A stretch of 64,000 nucleotides of DNA from Sipunculus nudus. Its lineage: Eukaryota > Annelida > Sipuncula > Golfingiida > Sipunculidae. The position numbers were made by a program, and so were the translations under genes. Below, in pieces: positions 37,701 through 48,778 of this stretch (the first letter of the stretch is position 1; the number at the start of each line of letters is the position of its first letter). The stretch lies in the NCBI GenBank assembly GCA_026874595.1, contig CM049308.1, positions 73,940,624 through 74,004,623 of the forward strand, given 5' to 3'. The notes below the pieces were generated by a model that made no database searches, was not told where the DNA came from, and saw only the letters and a list, made by a program, of their open reading frames with translations.

Positions 37701-40700
37701 CAAATTTATTAATTTTCAAGTGTGCTCTATTTAAATGTTTAATTAGATTTAACTCCTGATACGGAGCTAAATCTTAGTATGTTTTGTCTTATTTTTTTAT
37801 AATATTCAATTAGCAGGTAACCCATGTGCACAATCTGGACATAATATGTGAGTTTTCTTTTTTATTGGACTCAACAGTCAAAATAAGGTCCCGAGGCCTG
37901 ATAAAAGGGGGATCCAGGCCACAAAATGTTGTCTGAAACCCTGGAAAAAGGTTGCAGCATATGACCTCAGGACCCCCCTCAATCCGCTTCTGCTTGAGAT
38001 GGACTCTGGCTGATTTCTTGAGTCCTTATACCTGCGAGTCTAAGTAGATGTCCAATTTCAGGACCCTCGCGTCCAAGTCAGAGTCCTTAAAAAGTGAACT
38101 TGAGTCTGAACTAGAGTCCAAGTCCAGACTGGAATTCTACAACACTGCCATGTTCTGCCAGCAGATTTATTAAAACTCATTCAGAGTTTAAGACCTTTCA
38201 TTCTGTAAGAGATGATATTAAAGTTCAAATGCATTACAGAACATAAATAGGATATGGTTATATTGTATGATTATCATGTCTTGTTAAAAATAGGGATATC
38301 AATAGAATGTATTCATGAAATGCTTGCAATGATAAAACAATGAAATAAATCTGGGAAAGTTTATTTATGAACTCAGCATGACTATAACATAACAGGGTTT
38401 TCTCTGATTTAATGGGTTTTTTTAATAAACACATGCTATTTGTTGAACACAATGCTAATATATTGGGTCATACTGATTATTGCTGATTGCATGTATCTTT
38501 ATATCAGAAGGTGGAAAAGCATATATACTATCTATGATTGAACTGCATTATTTTTATATTTTCAGTTAATGTATTGTTTTAATGAATTTGTCTTTAAACA
38601 TTTAAGGTAATCAGGATGTTACACATGTCACATTTAGCAGTAAAGGAACCACATTTGAATAATAATTTGTTGTTAAAATACATAAAAATTTAATCCAGTG
38701 CAAAAATAAAAACAAAATGAAAATCATAATTAATATTTTATTGTATCTAAATATCACATAATAATATATGTTCATTCGGCTCAAAACTTTGGCATTTTCT
38801 CACATGCCTACATTTGTGTAAAAACTCCCCCCCCCCCCACACACACGCGCACACACCAACCAAAGAAAAGGGGGCGTGGCACTAAGAAAACTTTCTTGGA
38901 AGAAAAACTTTGGCAGTACAGGTTTAATGCTTGCCCACTGATTATATGGTACTATTTAAACAGTTTTATTTATAAAAAGCAAATTATGGTCGTACTTTGA
39001 TATTTTATTTATTAATTGATAACAGTCTGGCACACGAAGCATGCAGGCAAAACGTACACACATGGACTTGAGCGATATCAGGAAGTGCAACGTTTAATAC
39101 AGTATGTCATCATGAATGCACATGTGGTACCCTTATGAGTGATACTTAGAAGCTGCAATAACCTGAGTATATGCCGTACGTCAATGACACAGCGTCAGTT
39201 ATCCTAATTTGAGTGACTTTTGATAGCGAAAATGTGTTTCCTGCCCATGACTCGCTTGCAGCTGTACCTGAACGGAATCGCGTACCACGCATGCGCAGCT
39301 TGAACTCATCTGAATAGATTCGGGCGGAATCCCAGGCCCAAAATGGTCTCCGTTTACAGACCCACCGGGGGCTTGCGGAGCGCCACCGTGTGTCTGTTTA
39401 AGAGACTATATACGTCGTGGATGATTTGGCTGATGCCATTTACAGCAAGTGGGGGTGGACAGGTTCTGCCGACAAAGAAGACAGACTGAAATCTTTATTA
39501 CTCGCGCAGTATGGAACCGGGGTAAGTTATATTTTCTTTTAAATAGGTTTAATTAGCAACGATGGATATTAATCAATTATATTAAAATGTAATTAGAGTT
39601 ACTTTACAGTCATAATTTTGCGTGTAGAATTTTTTAACTGCTAAATGCAACATGTACAAAATTCATCTATGTTTCATGGACTGTTCCAACTTAAATAATA
39701 TATTAATTAAAATCCATCCATGCATTAACATGAACATATCGCTTTGGATTCGGTGACTCTTACCGGTAACTTAAAAATGACAAAAGAAAATTTATATATT
39801 TTTTATTCATTGTACCATTTTAGCTAAGGATAATTTAATTCTGGATAATTTCAATGTTTCCTATCCAGCCGCTTCTTAAAATATGAAAATTGTTGACCTG
39901 ATTGTTAACTTATGCCGAGGAATAACGCAGACGGCAATTCTCGCTACTTTCCTCTGAAATCTACATGCACTGGATGACCGCCAAGGGCATGTTATTTCTG
40001 CACCGGCTTGACCTATAGTCTAAAGTTAACTCTCAAATAACGAATTGAAACCCACGCAGAATTCTTAAAGCATCCCGAGAAACCGAATTTTTAACCATTT
40101 TTATTCAGTAAACATCATGGTCAGTTATTATTTATCATTTGCATATGGTTATCGGGTTATATCAACAGTGACCTTACTATTTCATGATTTATTATGTATA
40201 AGTGTGATGCAATATAATCTGTACATTACAGTTGAACACCGTGTTTGGTGACGCCAGTTTGACGGATCGCGGGATCAACATTAACCCTGCTATCGCAGAA
40301 ATCAGGATCGTGGCTGACAAAGACATCGTAAGTATATAAATGCACTATCGTTAAACTGAATTTGTGTAGGTTAGGATTAACATATATGACCCCTTTCTTA
40401 AGTAGAATGTTACCCTGGGGAAACTGAGAATGCTGAATGGCACACAGGCTTTTCTCATGTGTAGACGAAACATTGACTTAATTTGCATGTTGCTGGTAAT
40501 TTGTTGATGGCAACAACATTCAAAACACCACATTTTATGTTTTACATTTATGAAACTACTGTTATTTATCCTGTTTTGAAAGTATCACGTTGATAAAATA
40601 TTTTATCTTAATTAAGCGAAGAAAACATTATATAAATTCATCATACCATAATATAAATTACACAAAATATGAAATATATTTAAATTGCCAAGTGCTGTGG

Positions 40701-42199
40701 TAGCGGATGACCTGGTGTATCTGCAAAGAGAGTGCAGCTTCTTTCCTTTATTCATCTCGCCTATTTCAAAGGCCTGTACTGAACAGTAAAACAAAATGGT
40801 AATGTTGGTGATTAACTTTATCGGATTTTGTTACAGGAGACCATCTCGTCCATTTGGGACCTGTGCCAATGGCAGAACGACAAGACGGGAAACAGGGATG
40901 CCGCCCTCTTCATCGGTCTGTAAGTAGTAAATATGTATATATAGACAGACAGAAATAGAGACAAACAGGCAGAGACACACAGAGCGGGAAGAAAGGAATA
41001 TCAGGGCGACAGTTAAGGAAAGAAATTTTGCCTTTTGGTAAATTTTGTTAGGTTATTCCAACTGATTTGAATATAGCCTCTGTATAGGACAAAGTAAATA
41101 TATAAATATGTAAATTAGTGTTCCCAACCTTGTCAAGGTGCCATATTAATTTTATTCTTATTGACACTGGCTACCCACTTGCACCCCATCCCTTTTTTAA
41201 CACGTATGTTGCTGTAAAATTGTATACCTAACATTTCTCTTATTCTAATCACATTTCAATCTACGTAAATATATATACCCCTTTTTATACAACTTTCTCT
41301 AGAATGGACGGTCCATTCCACGAACGCATGGGATTTAGTGCTGGTAAGTAAAACGATCTTGAAGTTTGTTTGTATTTATAAAAAAATCGATGATATTTAG
41401 CAAATATAAAATTTATATTTAATTTATAGGGACTCATAACAGATTCCTGCCTCATATGTACAACACATGCGCCTATATGTTTTTGTCTATTCGGAGTCTA
41501 ATATCTAAGGACTGATTAATATATGCTGCTGTCGGAGGGAGGGAATTATAAAAACAGTAAACGATTAATATAACAGAAGAGTGAATTTTGAGCTGGTGTT
41601 AAGATTGACATCAGGGTTATCATTATGACTTCATAAAGTCTTATTAATATTTTGTTTATTGAAGTCTTTGTGATGTGATTTAAAAAAAGAATTATTTAAC
41701 AAGTTACTTGTGTACTAAATATGAGTGCACAATTTTACATTCCATAGGTCGGGCTATCACAGACAGCGAATGTTACGGGGTATACCACTGTGCCATGGTA
41801 GCGGACTATCCGAGCCTTGATGGCGCCAATTCTCGTTTGGCCGCTCACGAGCTTGGTCACGTGTAAGAGAATTCACCTGTCTCCATAGTATCCAAAGCTG
41901 TCAGTTATAAAATGTACTGCCCATCGTTAATTTAATTCTTTTATTATTATTCTGATTCACTTTCTGTTGAACGTATACTATAACAAGTTTTCCCTACACT
42001 AGCGTCATCTTTTGTCGGCCACTGAAAGCTCAGAAACGATCGAAGGCTTATATTTATTACATTTACTGGATATATTATGTTAAATATGCATATATATTTG
42101 CTGTTAATGTGTTTCTTTGTTTGATATCAACATACAATATGAAATGATAATTAAAATCATCAGATATGATATTTAAATAATATGTTACACTATTTACGA

Positions 42200-42273
<74 letters not shown>

Positions 42274-44737
42274 TATACAGACATTTTCTATAACTTGTTT
42301 CATTTAACATTTCTCAATTTCTTCAGTAATTTAATTTTTTTTTTCTTTAGTTTGGGGCTGATCGACCAGGGGTACCAGTTGCAGTGGAAACTTCAAAGAT
42401 ACCCGCATTTGAAGGGACAAGGACCATACGCAGATGAGCGCTGTGCGACCTCTGACACTAAGGCTGTCATGGCGGGAAACGGCTACACTTGGAGTATCTG
42501 CAGTCAAGATGCATTAATCAATAATTTGCCGTAAGTTTCGTATTTACATTTTTAAAAATATTTTTCACAATTTAAAATATGTTAAAATCATTTTGATATA
42601 TATTTATTAACCTGATTTTGTTCAACCGTTCGACAGAACCTCAGCGATCCCTTCACACTGGCGGATCCAGTAATTTTGAAAGGTGGGAATTTTTTAATTA
42701 CAACGAAGAATTGTAGCAAGGAAATGTGCAAAGTTCCTGGAGGGAGGGTGAGAAAGGGGTAAGCCCTAAAATTATGAAGGACTGGATAGTGCATTAAGGA
42801 TAATATTTCATCCTTTGGGGCTTTTTGTTCCACCGATGTTTCTAGTGCCGTAACTACAGATTTAAATTTCTGGATCATCCCATGCTCCAAACAGTATAAC
42901 CTGAAATAAAGACGGATAAATTCTTTTGTTATGACTACCGATAGCCAAACATTTTATGACAACTTAGATGTCCACCATACACCATAACAATACAGTAACT
43001 TCTTAAGGATTTCGAAATTCTGTTTTTTTTTCTTATAGCTGGTATACGATTTAATTTGCTCTTATGCATTTTAGACGAGTACTGCTTATATATACTCTAA
43101 ATGAAAAATAAAGATTACATACATACGTTATTATTTGTAGAAATTTCTTCTGCCTTACAAACGAACCGGAAGAAGAACTGACAGCCGACTTGAGTAAACT
43201 TCCGGGAGCAGAACATCCAGATCGTCGGGAGCAGTGTGAGGTGTTCAAGATGGAGAGCACGGATCCTCCTGAATATTCTGTTGAATATTACGAATCAGAC
43301 GTGTCGGTAAGGACATAACGTCTTTTAATTGATATATGTTTCATACGGCAAAATTGTATGCTAATAACATTGGATTTCAAAATTGTATAATTTTGCAAGA
43401 AGTAAACTATTTAGCAAAACTGCATCTAGAGAGTGCGGGTATCCATTCGGGCTCCCTTTTCAAAATGATACTTTTAAAAAGTGTTTAAATTGTATTTTTT
43501 AATTATTCTCTCATGGAACAGTGCTATCCCACATGCATTTTTAAACAGACGTGCACATTTGCCAGTTTCTGATTGGAATAGGTCACATAAACAATCTCAT
43601 ACACCTAACCAGTTGAAAAAAAAACCCATGCAGGGACATCTTGATTTACTATCATGGATAATCTCCCTTGTTGTAATAATACATAATCATTTAATTTATC
43701 GAATAATTATTAAATGGCATATTTTACAGTTTTCTAAAACAAAAAAAATTAAAGTTAAGCATATAATTCAAGAAACACAGCAGAGATTGGCGACGATTCT
43801 TATAAATTTTATTATTATTATAAATTTATTATTATAAATATTATAAATATTATTATTATTATTATTCATTACTTATCACTAGGCCTCCCCCTGTAAGTTT
43901 ATGCAGTATGAGTGCATCAAGAATGAACCGACTCCCGAATACCCATGGCGGTGGCGCGACTTTGGCGATTCTCCACTCCTGCCAGGGACGCCATGTGGCA
44001 ACGGGAAGGTACGCAACGTAGTCACCATAATGTAACGGACATTAAATTTTGTAATGAATGTATATATTATGGTAATATTCAGAACCACATAGTGTAAATT
44101 ATATGTAAAAATAGATCTACACTTACGAGTTCCTCTCGTATAAGAAAGACTTGTACATTAAAATGTGTAAAGTATCGAGCAATGTAACAAAGATTTTTAA
44201 GTCACAATAGTTGAACTTTATGGGTTTGATATGGTGAGTTACGCAAATGACAACCTTTTACCATAGGAATTTTTTCATGAAAAGGGAAATGGATTGTTGG
44301 ACGACTGAGAATACGACTGACAATTTTCAAAACCAAAAATCATCACTGTCTAATAAAGGAAAACCATCTATGTACATTGTAGAAACGCTTTTCAAAGAGT
44401 TGATTGAATTTTATGGAGTTTGCCTCAATTTTTACATTTTTAATTTGCCATGTTTACGCTCTTCCATACATTTATAATTGTGTCATCTGTTTATGACGAA
44501 AAGCAAATGCATTGTAGCTGAATATATTATTTCTTGTATTATTATTATACATAATGGCCAAGTAATAATATAGTTAGACGTAACCTCTGACTAAGATACT
44601 CAGTTGTGCCAAACCCTTGCACTTTCCTATTTACTGAGAAAAAGTCAAAGAAAATAAGTGGGGATTTATCACGGCCTGTCCGTCTTGTGCTTCAGATCTG
44701 TCTCAATGGAGAATGTGTGGACGCAAGTTCCGCCTGA
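32990..44737 (+). CDS. Gene B: secreted reprolysin-like metalloprotease paralogue, no lectin domain, exon 2 split by an insertion
   Basis: Exons: 32990-33029, 34079-34130 joined to 39419-39521 (one ancestral exon, interrupted), 40232-40327, 40837-40919, 41303-41343, 41748-41862, 42351-42530, 43141-43306, 43883-44008, 44696-44737. Leaving out the insertion, exons 1-9 have exactly the lengths and phases of gene A, with no frameshift. The protein would be 347 aa: signal peptide (MKLLFGVAALLAS), catalytic domain with HELGHVLGLID (172-182), Met-turn AVMAGN, and Cys-rich module ending ICLNGECVDASSA before TGA. Most changes from gene A are silent or conservative, so the copy was under protein-level constraint. 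Unspliced, the insertion brings a stop soon after residue 31. Removed by splicing, the frame can be kept. Whether it is functional or newly broken is undecided. Confidence 0.78.
34079..39521 (+). CDS. Gene B exon 2, interrupted by a 5,277-bp element
   Basis: The left part (34079-34130) encodes CSVNAVSANLEIAIYVV. The right part (39408-39521) repeats ATATACGTCGT and continues VDDLADAIYSKWGWTGSADK. Gene A has the same exon intact at 155 nt; here 52 plus 103 nt also make 155. Reading from the left part into the insert gives ASPTGSD and a TGA. Confidence 0.85.
34120..34130 (+). repeat. Target site duplication, left copy
   Basis: ATATACGTCGT, perfectly repeated at 39408-39418. In gene A the equivalent sequence occurs once. 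Depending on where the element ends are set (AG...CT or TAG...CTA) the duplication is 9-11 bp. Confidence 0.85.
34743..34786. repeat. (TA)n microsatellite
   Basis: A TA dinucleotide run inside the insertion in gene B. Confidence 0.95.
37505..37645 (+). repeat. GAGTCC/AAGTCC degenerate hexamer repeat
   Basis: A run of RAGTCC-like hexamers with drift (GAGTCCACC, AAGTCCAAG, GAGTCCAGG and so on). Two overlapping frames stay open because of the repeat: one rich in S, K and E, another in S and P. A second block of the same hexamers at 37995-38150 suggests one array later split. Confidence 0.7.
37870..38005 (+). repeat. Interspersed repeat copy (related to 27600-27785)
   Basis: It contains AGGTCC, GATAAAAGGGGG, ATCCAGGCCACAAAA, TTGTCTGAAACC and, at the end, CCGCTTCTGC, in the same order as the copy at 27600-27785. 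It sits between two blocks of GAGTCC hexamers. Confidence 0.5.
40232..40327 (+). CDS. Gene B exon 3
   Basis: It encodes LNTVFGDASLTDRGININPA then IAEIRIVADKDI. Phase 0/0, 96 nt, same as gene A 15143-15048. Confidence 0.92.
40837..40919 (+). CDS. Gene B exon 4
   Basis: It encodes ETISSIWDLCQWQNDKTGNR then DAALFIGL. 83 nt, donor GTAAGT. Confidence 0.92.
41303..41343 (+). CDS. Gene B exon 5
   Basis: It encodes MDGPFHERMGFSA; 41 nt, acceptor TTCTCTAG, donor GTAAGT. Confidence 0.88.
41748..41862 (+). CDS. Gene B exon 6, HELGH zinc-binding exon
   Basis: It encodes RAITDSECYGVYHCAMVADY and ends RLAAHELGH. The zinc histidines and catalytic Glu are intact, as in gene A. Confidence 0.93.
42204..42269. 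repeat. (TA)n microsatellite
   Basis: A TA dinucleotide run in gene B intron 6, less than 100 bp before exon 7. Confidence 0.96.
42351..42530 (+). CDS. Gene B exon 7, zinc motif continuation and Met-turn
   Basis: It encodes LGLIDQGYQLQWKLQR and, later, TKAVMAGN and WSICSQDALINNL. The Asp at the third ligand position is shared with gene A, so the change predates their divergence. Confidence 0.93.
43141..43306 (+). CDS. Gene B exon 8, start of Cys-rich module
   Basis: It encodes NFFCLTNEPEEELTADLSKL then PGAEHPDRREQCEVFKMEST. 166 nt, as in gene A. Confidence 0.92.
43883..44008 (+). CDS. Gene B exon 9, Cys-rich module
   Basis: It encodes ASPCKFMQYECIKNEPTPEY, PWRWRDFGDSPLLPGTPCGN and GK. 126 nt, as in gene A. 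Confidence 0.92.
44696..44737 (+). CDS. Gene B exon 10, truncated linker exon
   Basis: It encodes ICLNGECVDASSA and a TGA. After the stop, CCTAATGGAC still resembles gene A's CCCAATGGAC, and a GT-rich donor-like site (GAGGTGGTAAGT) follows at about 44757-44766. This suggests an ancestral linker that once spliced onward, then gained a stop and a deletion. Confidence 0.8.
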   Translation: MCLNGECVDASSA

Positions 44738-46010
44738 GGTCCTAATGGACTTATGAGGTGGTAAGTATCGTTGAACATCGTTTTCATACACGTGTGTTAC
44801 CATAAACATATGTAGCCCTACATAGAAACCATATACAATTAGGAAAGCTTTAATGTACATATAATATCATTAATATAATTAATTCAATGCATGGCCTGCA
44901 GGCTTATGCTTGCGACTTCGAAGCACTTTGTCTCCGTTCCAGCGACGCTGTCAATGAAATCTCGGTACAGCCTCAACAACAGGATATAGCTTTTGGATTA
45001 TTCGTGAATTGTTATAGAACCTGAGATCAAGAAGTCTCATTCTTATCATAAGATTTCCTCCATTCACATATACTAGTTAGACTGCGCCACCTACAGGCCA
45101 TCTTTTGCAAAATGCCACTATCACATGGCCATTGATGTTTCAATTCTTGCATGATTTTAGCAGGTTCATCGCGATAAATGTGGTTAAATAGACTTACTGT
45201 CCTGTAAAAAAGTAATAAAATATAATAATACATTTGGTTTAAACCCATTTAATCACATGCTATATGATGAACACACATTACAATTTATAATTGTAAACGA
45301 TACTTTTTTATAACACGAATATCTACAGTTATATTAATTGATATACCTTCACTGCTGATTTAAATCAGGTTTTAAAGTGAATAAGTTGGTGTTCATGTTT
45401 GTTCAACTTAGTACATTATAAGTAACGTATATTAAAAAAATATATAACTAATAACACATTTGCAGTTATTGTGATCCTGTTTTTTCATTCTGGTTAATAA
45501 AATGATGGAATTATTTTAAAAAATATGCGCAGAATGATTCTGTATACAAAATATGTCAATATAATCTGTTTTATTTAATCATATTTAATTACATTTATAA
45601 TAGCATGTATTATCTATCATTTTAACTGTTATTTGTTTAAATTTAGTGTTTTTCATATAATTTTCCAGTTTCGAAGAAACAAATATGAAGGCGTGTGGAT
45701 CCTGAACTCGGACATCATTTTTTACTTCTATTATTATAAACAAAATTATTAGGGCTATAAGATATGGACTGATCAAAAGACGCTCTTTTAACAATGATTA
45801 CTTCATTATAACCAACAGGTTGACCCATATTATTCATGAAGAAAAAGTTCTCGCAGTTCAATGGAAATCTTCATTTTTTTCGAGATCAACGGTGATTGCC
45901 TCCTTATTGGTCAAAAATAAAGGTCGCTGCACGCTCTAGAGTTGTCTGTAATTTTTTTTTGCAGATTACTCATGATATAAAACAAGACCTCATTATAGGT
46001 CTGCCGCTCA
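44738..46010. other. Downstream of gene B, no lectin exon found
   Basis: I looked for counterparts of gene A exons 11-13 (CPDGW, WIGL, YYIC) and found none. An AATAAA-like signal lies near 45498. Confidence 0.45.
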
Positions 46011-46014
46011 TAAT

Positions 46015-46240
46015 TCCCATGGTGTAGAGGTTAGGGCGTCGGACTTGTAACTACAAGCTTGTGGGTTTGCGTCCCTTCATGAAAGTCTTCCTTGCTTAGA
46101 CTCCTACGAAAAAAAGTCTTCATCACAAGGAGTGAATGGATACTAGTCATGGGCGGCAGGTAAATGTAGAACGAATGAGATTATAGCGGCTTTTACGGCT
46201 GCTTAGGTTGGATGCTCGGGAGGGGGGGGGGAGTAAAAAG
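46015..46240 (+). repeat. tRNA-derived SINE (Thr-like head)
   Basis: The head ATGGTGTAGAGGTTAGGGCG then TCGGACTTGTAACT resembles a tRNA A box, D arm and an anticodon loop CTTGTAA. The B box is decayed (GGGTTTGCGTCCC). The extra bases between the anticodon arm and B box and the long non-tRNA body argue against a working tRNA gene. Confidence 0.55.
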
Positions 46241-46356
46241 ATACAAAAAAGAACATTATGGCAAAGAGCTAAGTTGGATGAGACTTACATGTTCAGTACT
46301 TTACATTCGAACTATTAACCCCAAGCTGTATATATTCCCCTTGTAAGAATGTTTGT

Positions 46357-46701
46357 CCACAGTCGCTAAAATCCCTATTTCAGGGGGAAATGGGACGAAA
46401 CAGAGCATATTACACCTCTATAGTGATACATGTTATCTCCGTACATAGTACAGTCGTTCGAATCTTTATTTGTGGTTGCGTTTTTATAAAGAAAGACGAG
46501 ACTATGCACTATATGAGTATATAGTCGTGCCTTTTACGTATTACATTATCACTCTAGAGGTTTTATATGTTCTTCCCTTTTCCCCCTGAAATAAGGATTC
46601 GAGAGACTGTACGTAGGGCACGACAATACACTCATATATGGCACAGTCTCGTCCATTTCCTGCTAAAACACAACCACAAATAGGGATTCCAGCGACTGTG
46701 G
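46357..46701. mobile_element. Interleaved inverted-repeat (foldback) element
   Basis: The outer ends CCACAGTCGCTAAAATCCCT and its inverse AGGGATTCCAGCGACTGTGG bound 345 bp. Inside, a second arm pair (TTTGTGGTTGCGTTTTTATA... at about 46468-46533 versus its inverse at 46618-46683) is interleaved with the first (TATTTCAGGGGGAAA versus TTCCCCCTGAAATA). No coding capacity, and no clear target duplication. Confidence 0.65.
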
Positions 46702-48741
46702 TTTGCCCGAGGTGCAAAAGCTGTTTTAATCCTAAAATTTTACGTATTTAGGTCTGAAAATGATTTGTCAGGGTTTGTAATAAACGGTGTCGCCCACTCG
46801 ACCGAGGCAAAAAATGAGTGTAGTTATATTTGAACTTGTCTGTAAATAGCACACTTCTTATATAAATGTCGTTCATAAATATATTCATAACACGACAAGC
46901 AGGAATTATTTGCTTTATTTCTACAAAAGTTGCACACACAAAAATTAATCCAAGTAAGGTTATCATGAAAGCCGGTAAAATATATAGCCTGGCAATATTC
47001 AACAAATCAGATTTTGAACATTACAAGTATCGCAGTATATGCATGAATGCATGGCTAACATGAGTTTATGCCCATTGGTCAACCTTGGCCATCCCAGTTT
47101 TTACCTGTTCACACTCATATATATATATCAGACTAAGTCTTCCGCGTTTCGTGCGATTTTCACCCACCTGAACATTTTGAAATGAGATAAAACAGGATCC
47201 CTGATTAAGAAAGTCTGGTGTACTCCCCTCCTTGCAAAATGGAGAAGGAGATTAAATAAACATATACCAAGGTACAATTTAAGGTCGCTCAATTATAGTT
47301 GTGTAAAAAAATGGTCGAACATCTATTTACATGAGAGCATTTACATGTCTGAGATTTTAACAGGTGTCTGGTTTTTAATAAATCAAATGAATGGGCTTCC
47401 TATATTCATTCTTTGTTATTCTGTATGTTCACAATCTGTATCAGGATTTGGGCTGAGATTCTGATGAATTCTGGACTTTAAAAATTATATGTTTGGAATA
47501 AAAGTTAACTTTGCTTTAAACGAGAACTGTTGAAACATTGTGCATAAAACATTTTATTTTATTCCAAAATGTTAAAGGAATGGAATTTATAATTAAATGT
47601 ATTCTCGCAGAATACTCATTGCTCGGTAATAAAGAACTTCGGTAGGAGGTTTCAACCAAATATAAACAAACAATGTTTTTAATTAAAATTTGAATGACCA
47701 AGCTAGAAATGCCAGTCTTTCTGACGAATATAAAATCTAATTTAAATATTTCAATTTCAAAATTATGAGTAGCAGCTCCACTTTGGTCTTAATTATGTTT
47801 AACTTACAACACTGCATGCATTTGCTCATATTTAGATTTGTTCCCAGTGGTTTCAGCCAAAGAAGGGTTTCCCCAGTTTGGTTGTCTTTTTTTTTCAAGT
47901 TTATTTTTCAAACATTTGGGCGGATTATTCAAGCGATAACTTTGACGCGCCACTTCATAATTTTGAAGTAAGTGCAATTTTCTCACGTAATGCCTGGGTC
48001 GCAAAACTGTATGCACAGTTATAATTCTAAATGCTGCAAGCTTAAGGATGCAATGCAGAAATGTGTTGAAAGCAATTATTTCCCTTTATTTTTTCATCAA
48101 TTTATATTTTAACTGAATCTGCAGGGATTTTTTTTGCAAATGTCAATCCGACCTTAAAAATTCTGTGAATTTATTTTTAATTTCATTTAAAGTTTCATAT
48201 TAAAAGTGAAAATTTACATTTGTAGACGTGTACAGCCAGCAGGTGCATATCTTAAGTTCAAGCGAACTATATTATAAGTTATGAATTTGAAATGTTATGA
48301 TACTATTTCATTGGTTTCTGTCCATCAAATTTATGTTAATTTTCAAATTGTAATATTATTTTTCGCAATCTGACAGTTAATCTTGTCCGTCCCGTTTCTG
48401 TGGAAAAGCATTGCTATGTTGCTGGCTTCAATAATGAAGCTTATGTATATAAATGTATTCAAAGTTTTAAATTAAATTAAAAGAAGCTTAAATGCACTAT
48501 ATTTTTTTACATTAAACGGGAAATGTGTTTGTCCAGCAATATAATATTATGTTTAAGACTTACCTCATCAAAATGCAAATCTTGCGCAAAATGTCATGAA
48601 AACTGTAAATTTCCATACTAACTTTTTTATTTTTTTTTTAAATTCCAAATTAAAATTCATGCTTTAAGTGAAATATTTAAATTAAAACTGGATCTGCCTG
48701 TTTATACCCGAAACAGAAGCGTTATAAAATTATATGAATTT

Positions 48742-48778
<37 letters not shown>

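Larger units (their letters stand above)
34131..39407. mobile_element. 5.28-kb insertion in gene B, MULE-like ends, no transposase seen
   Basis: The left end reads AGCCTCTCCTACAGGC. The right end, reversed, reads AGTCTCTTAAACAGACACAC. They match imperfectly as AGYCTCTY...ACAGRC. The right end also resembles the foldback element at 30483 (AGTCTCT, AACAGAC, GGTG, CGCT). Inside I find no transposase-like frame. The first 200 bp hold CCAAT-type motifs (GATTGGCCAG, TTGGCCAATC). Also inside are a (TA)n run (34743-34786), GAGTCC-type repeats (37505-37645 and 37995-38150) and a copy of another interspersed repeat (37870-38005). It is probably non-autonomous or a composite of nested insertions. Confidence 0.65.

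Noticed and set aside
34131-39407. A long ordinary intron in gene B
   Set aside because: Gene A has this exon uninterrupted, and an 11-bp exact duplication flanks the interval, which indicates insertion. Splicing out remains possible and is reported as a finding.
46015-46085. tRNA-Thr gene
   Set aside because: The anticodon loop resembles TGT, but extra bases follow the anticodon arm, the B box is mutated and a SINE body follows.
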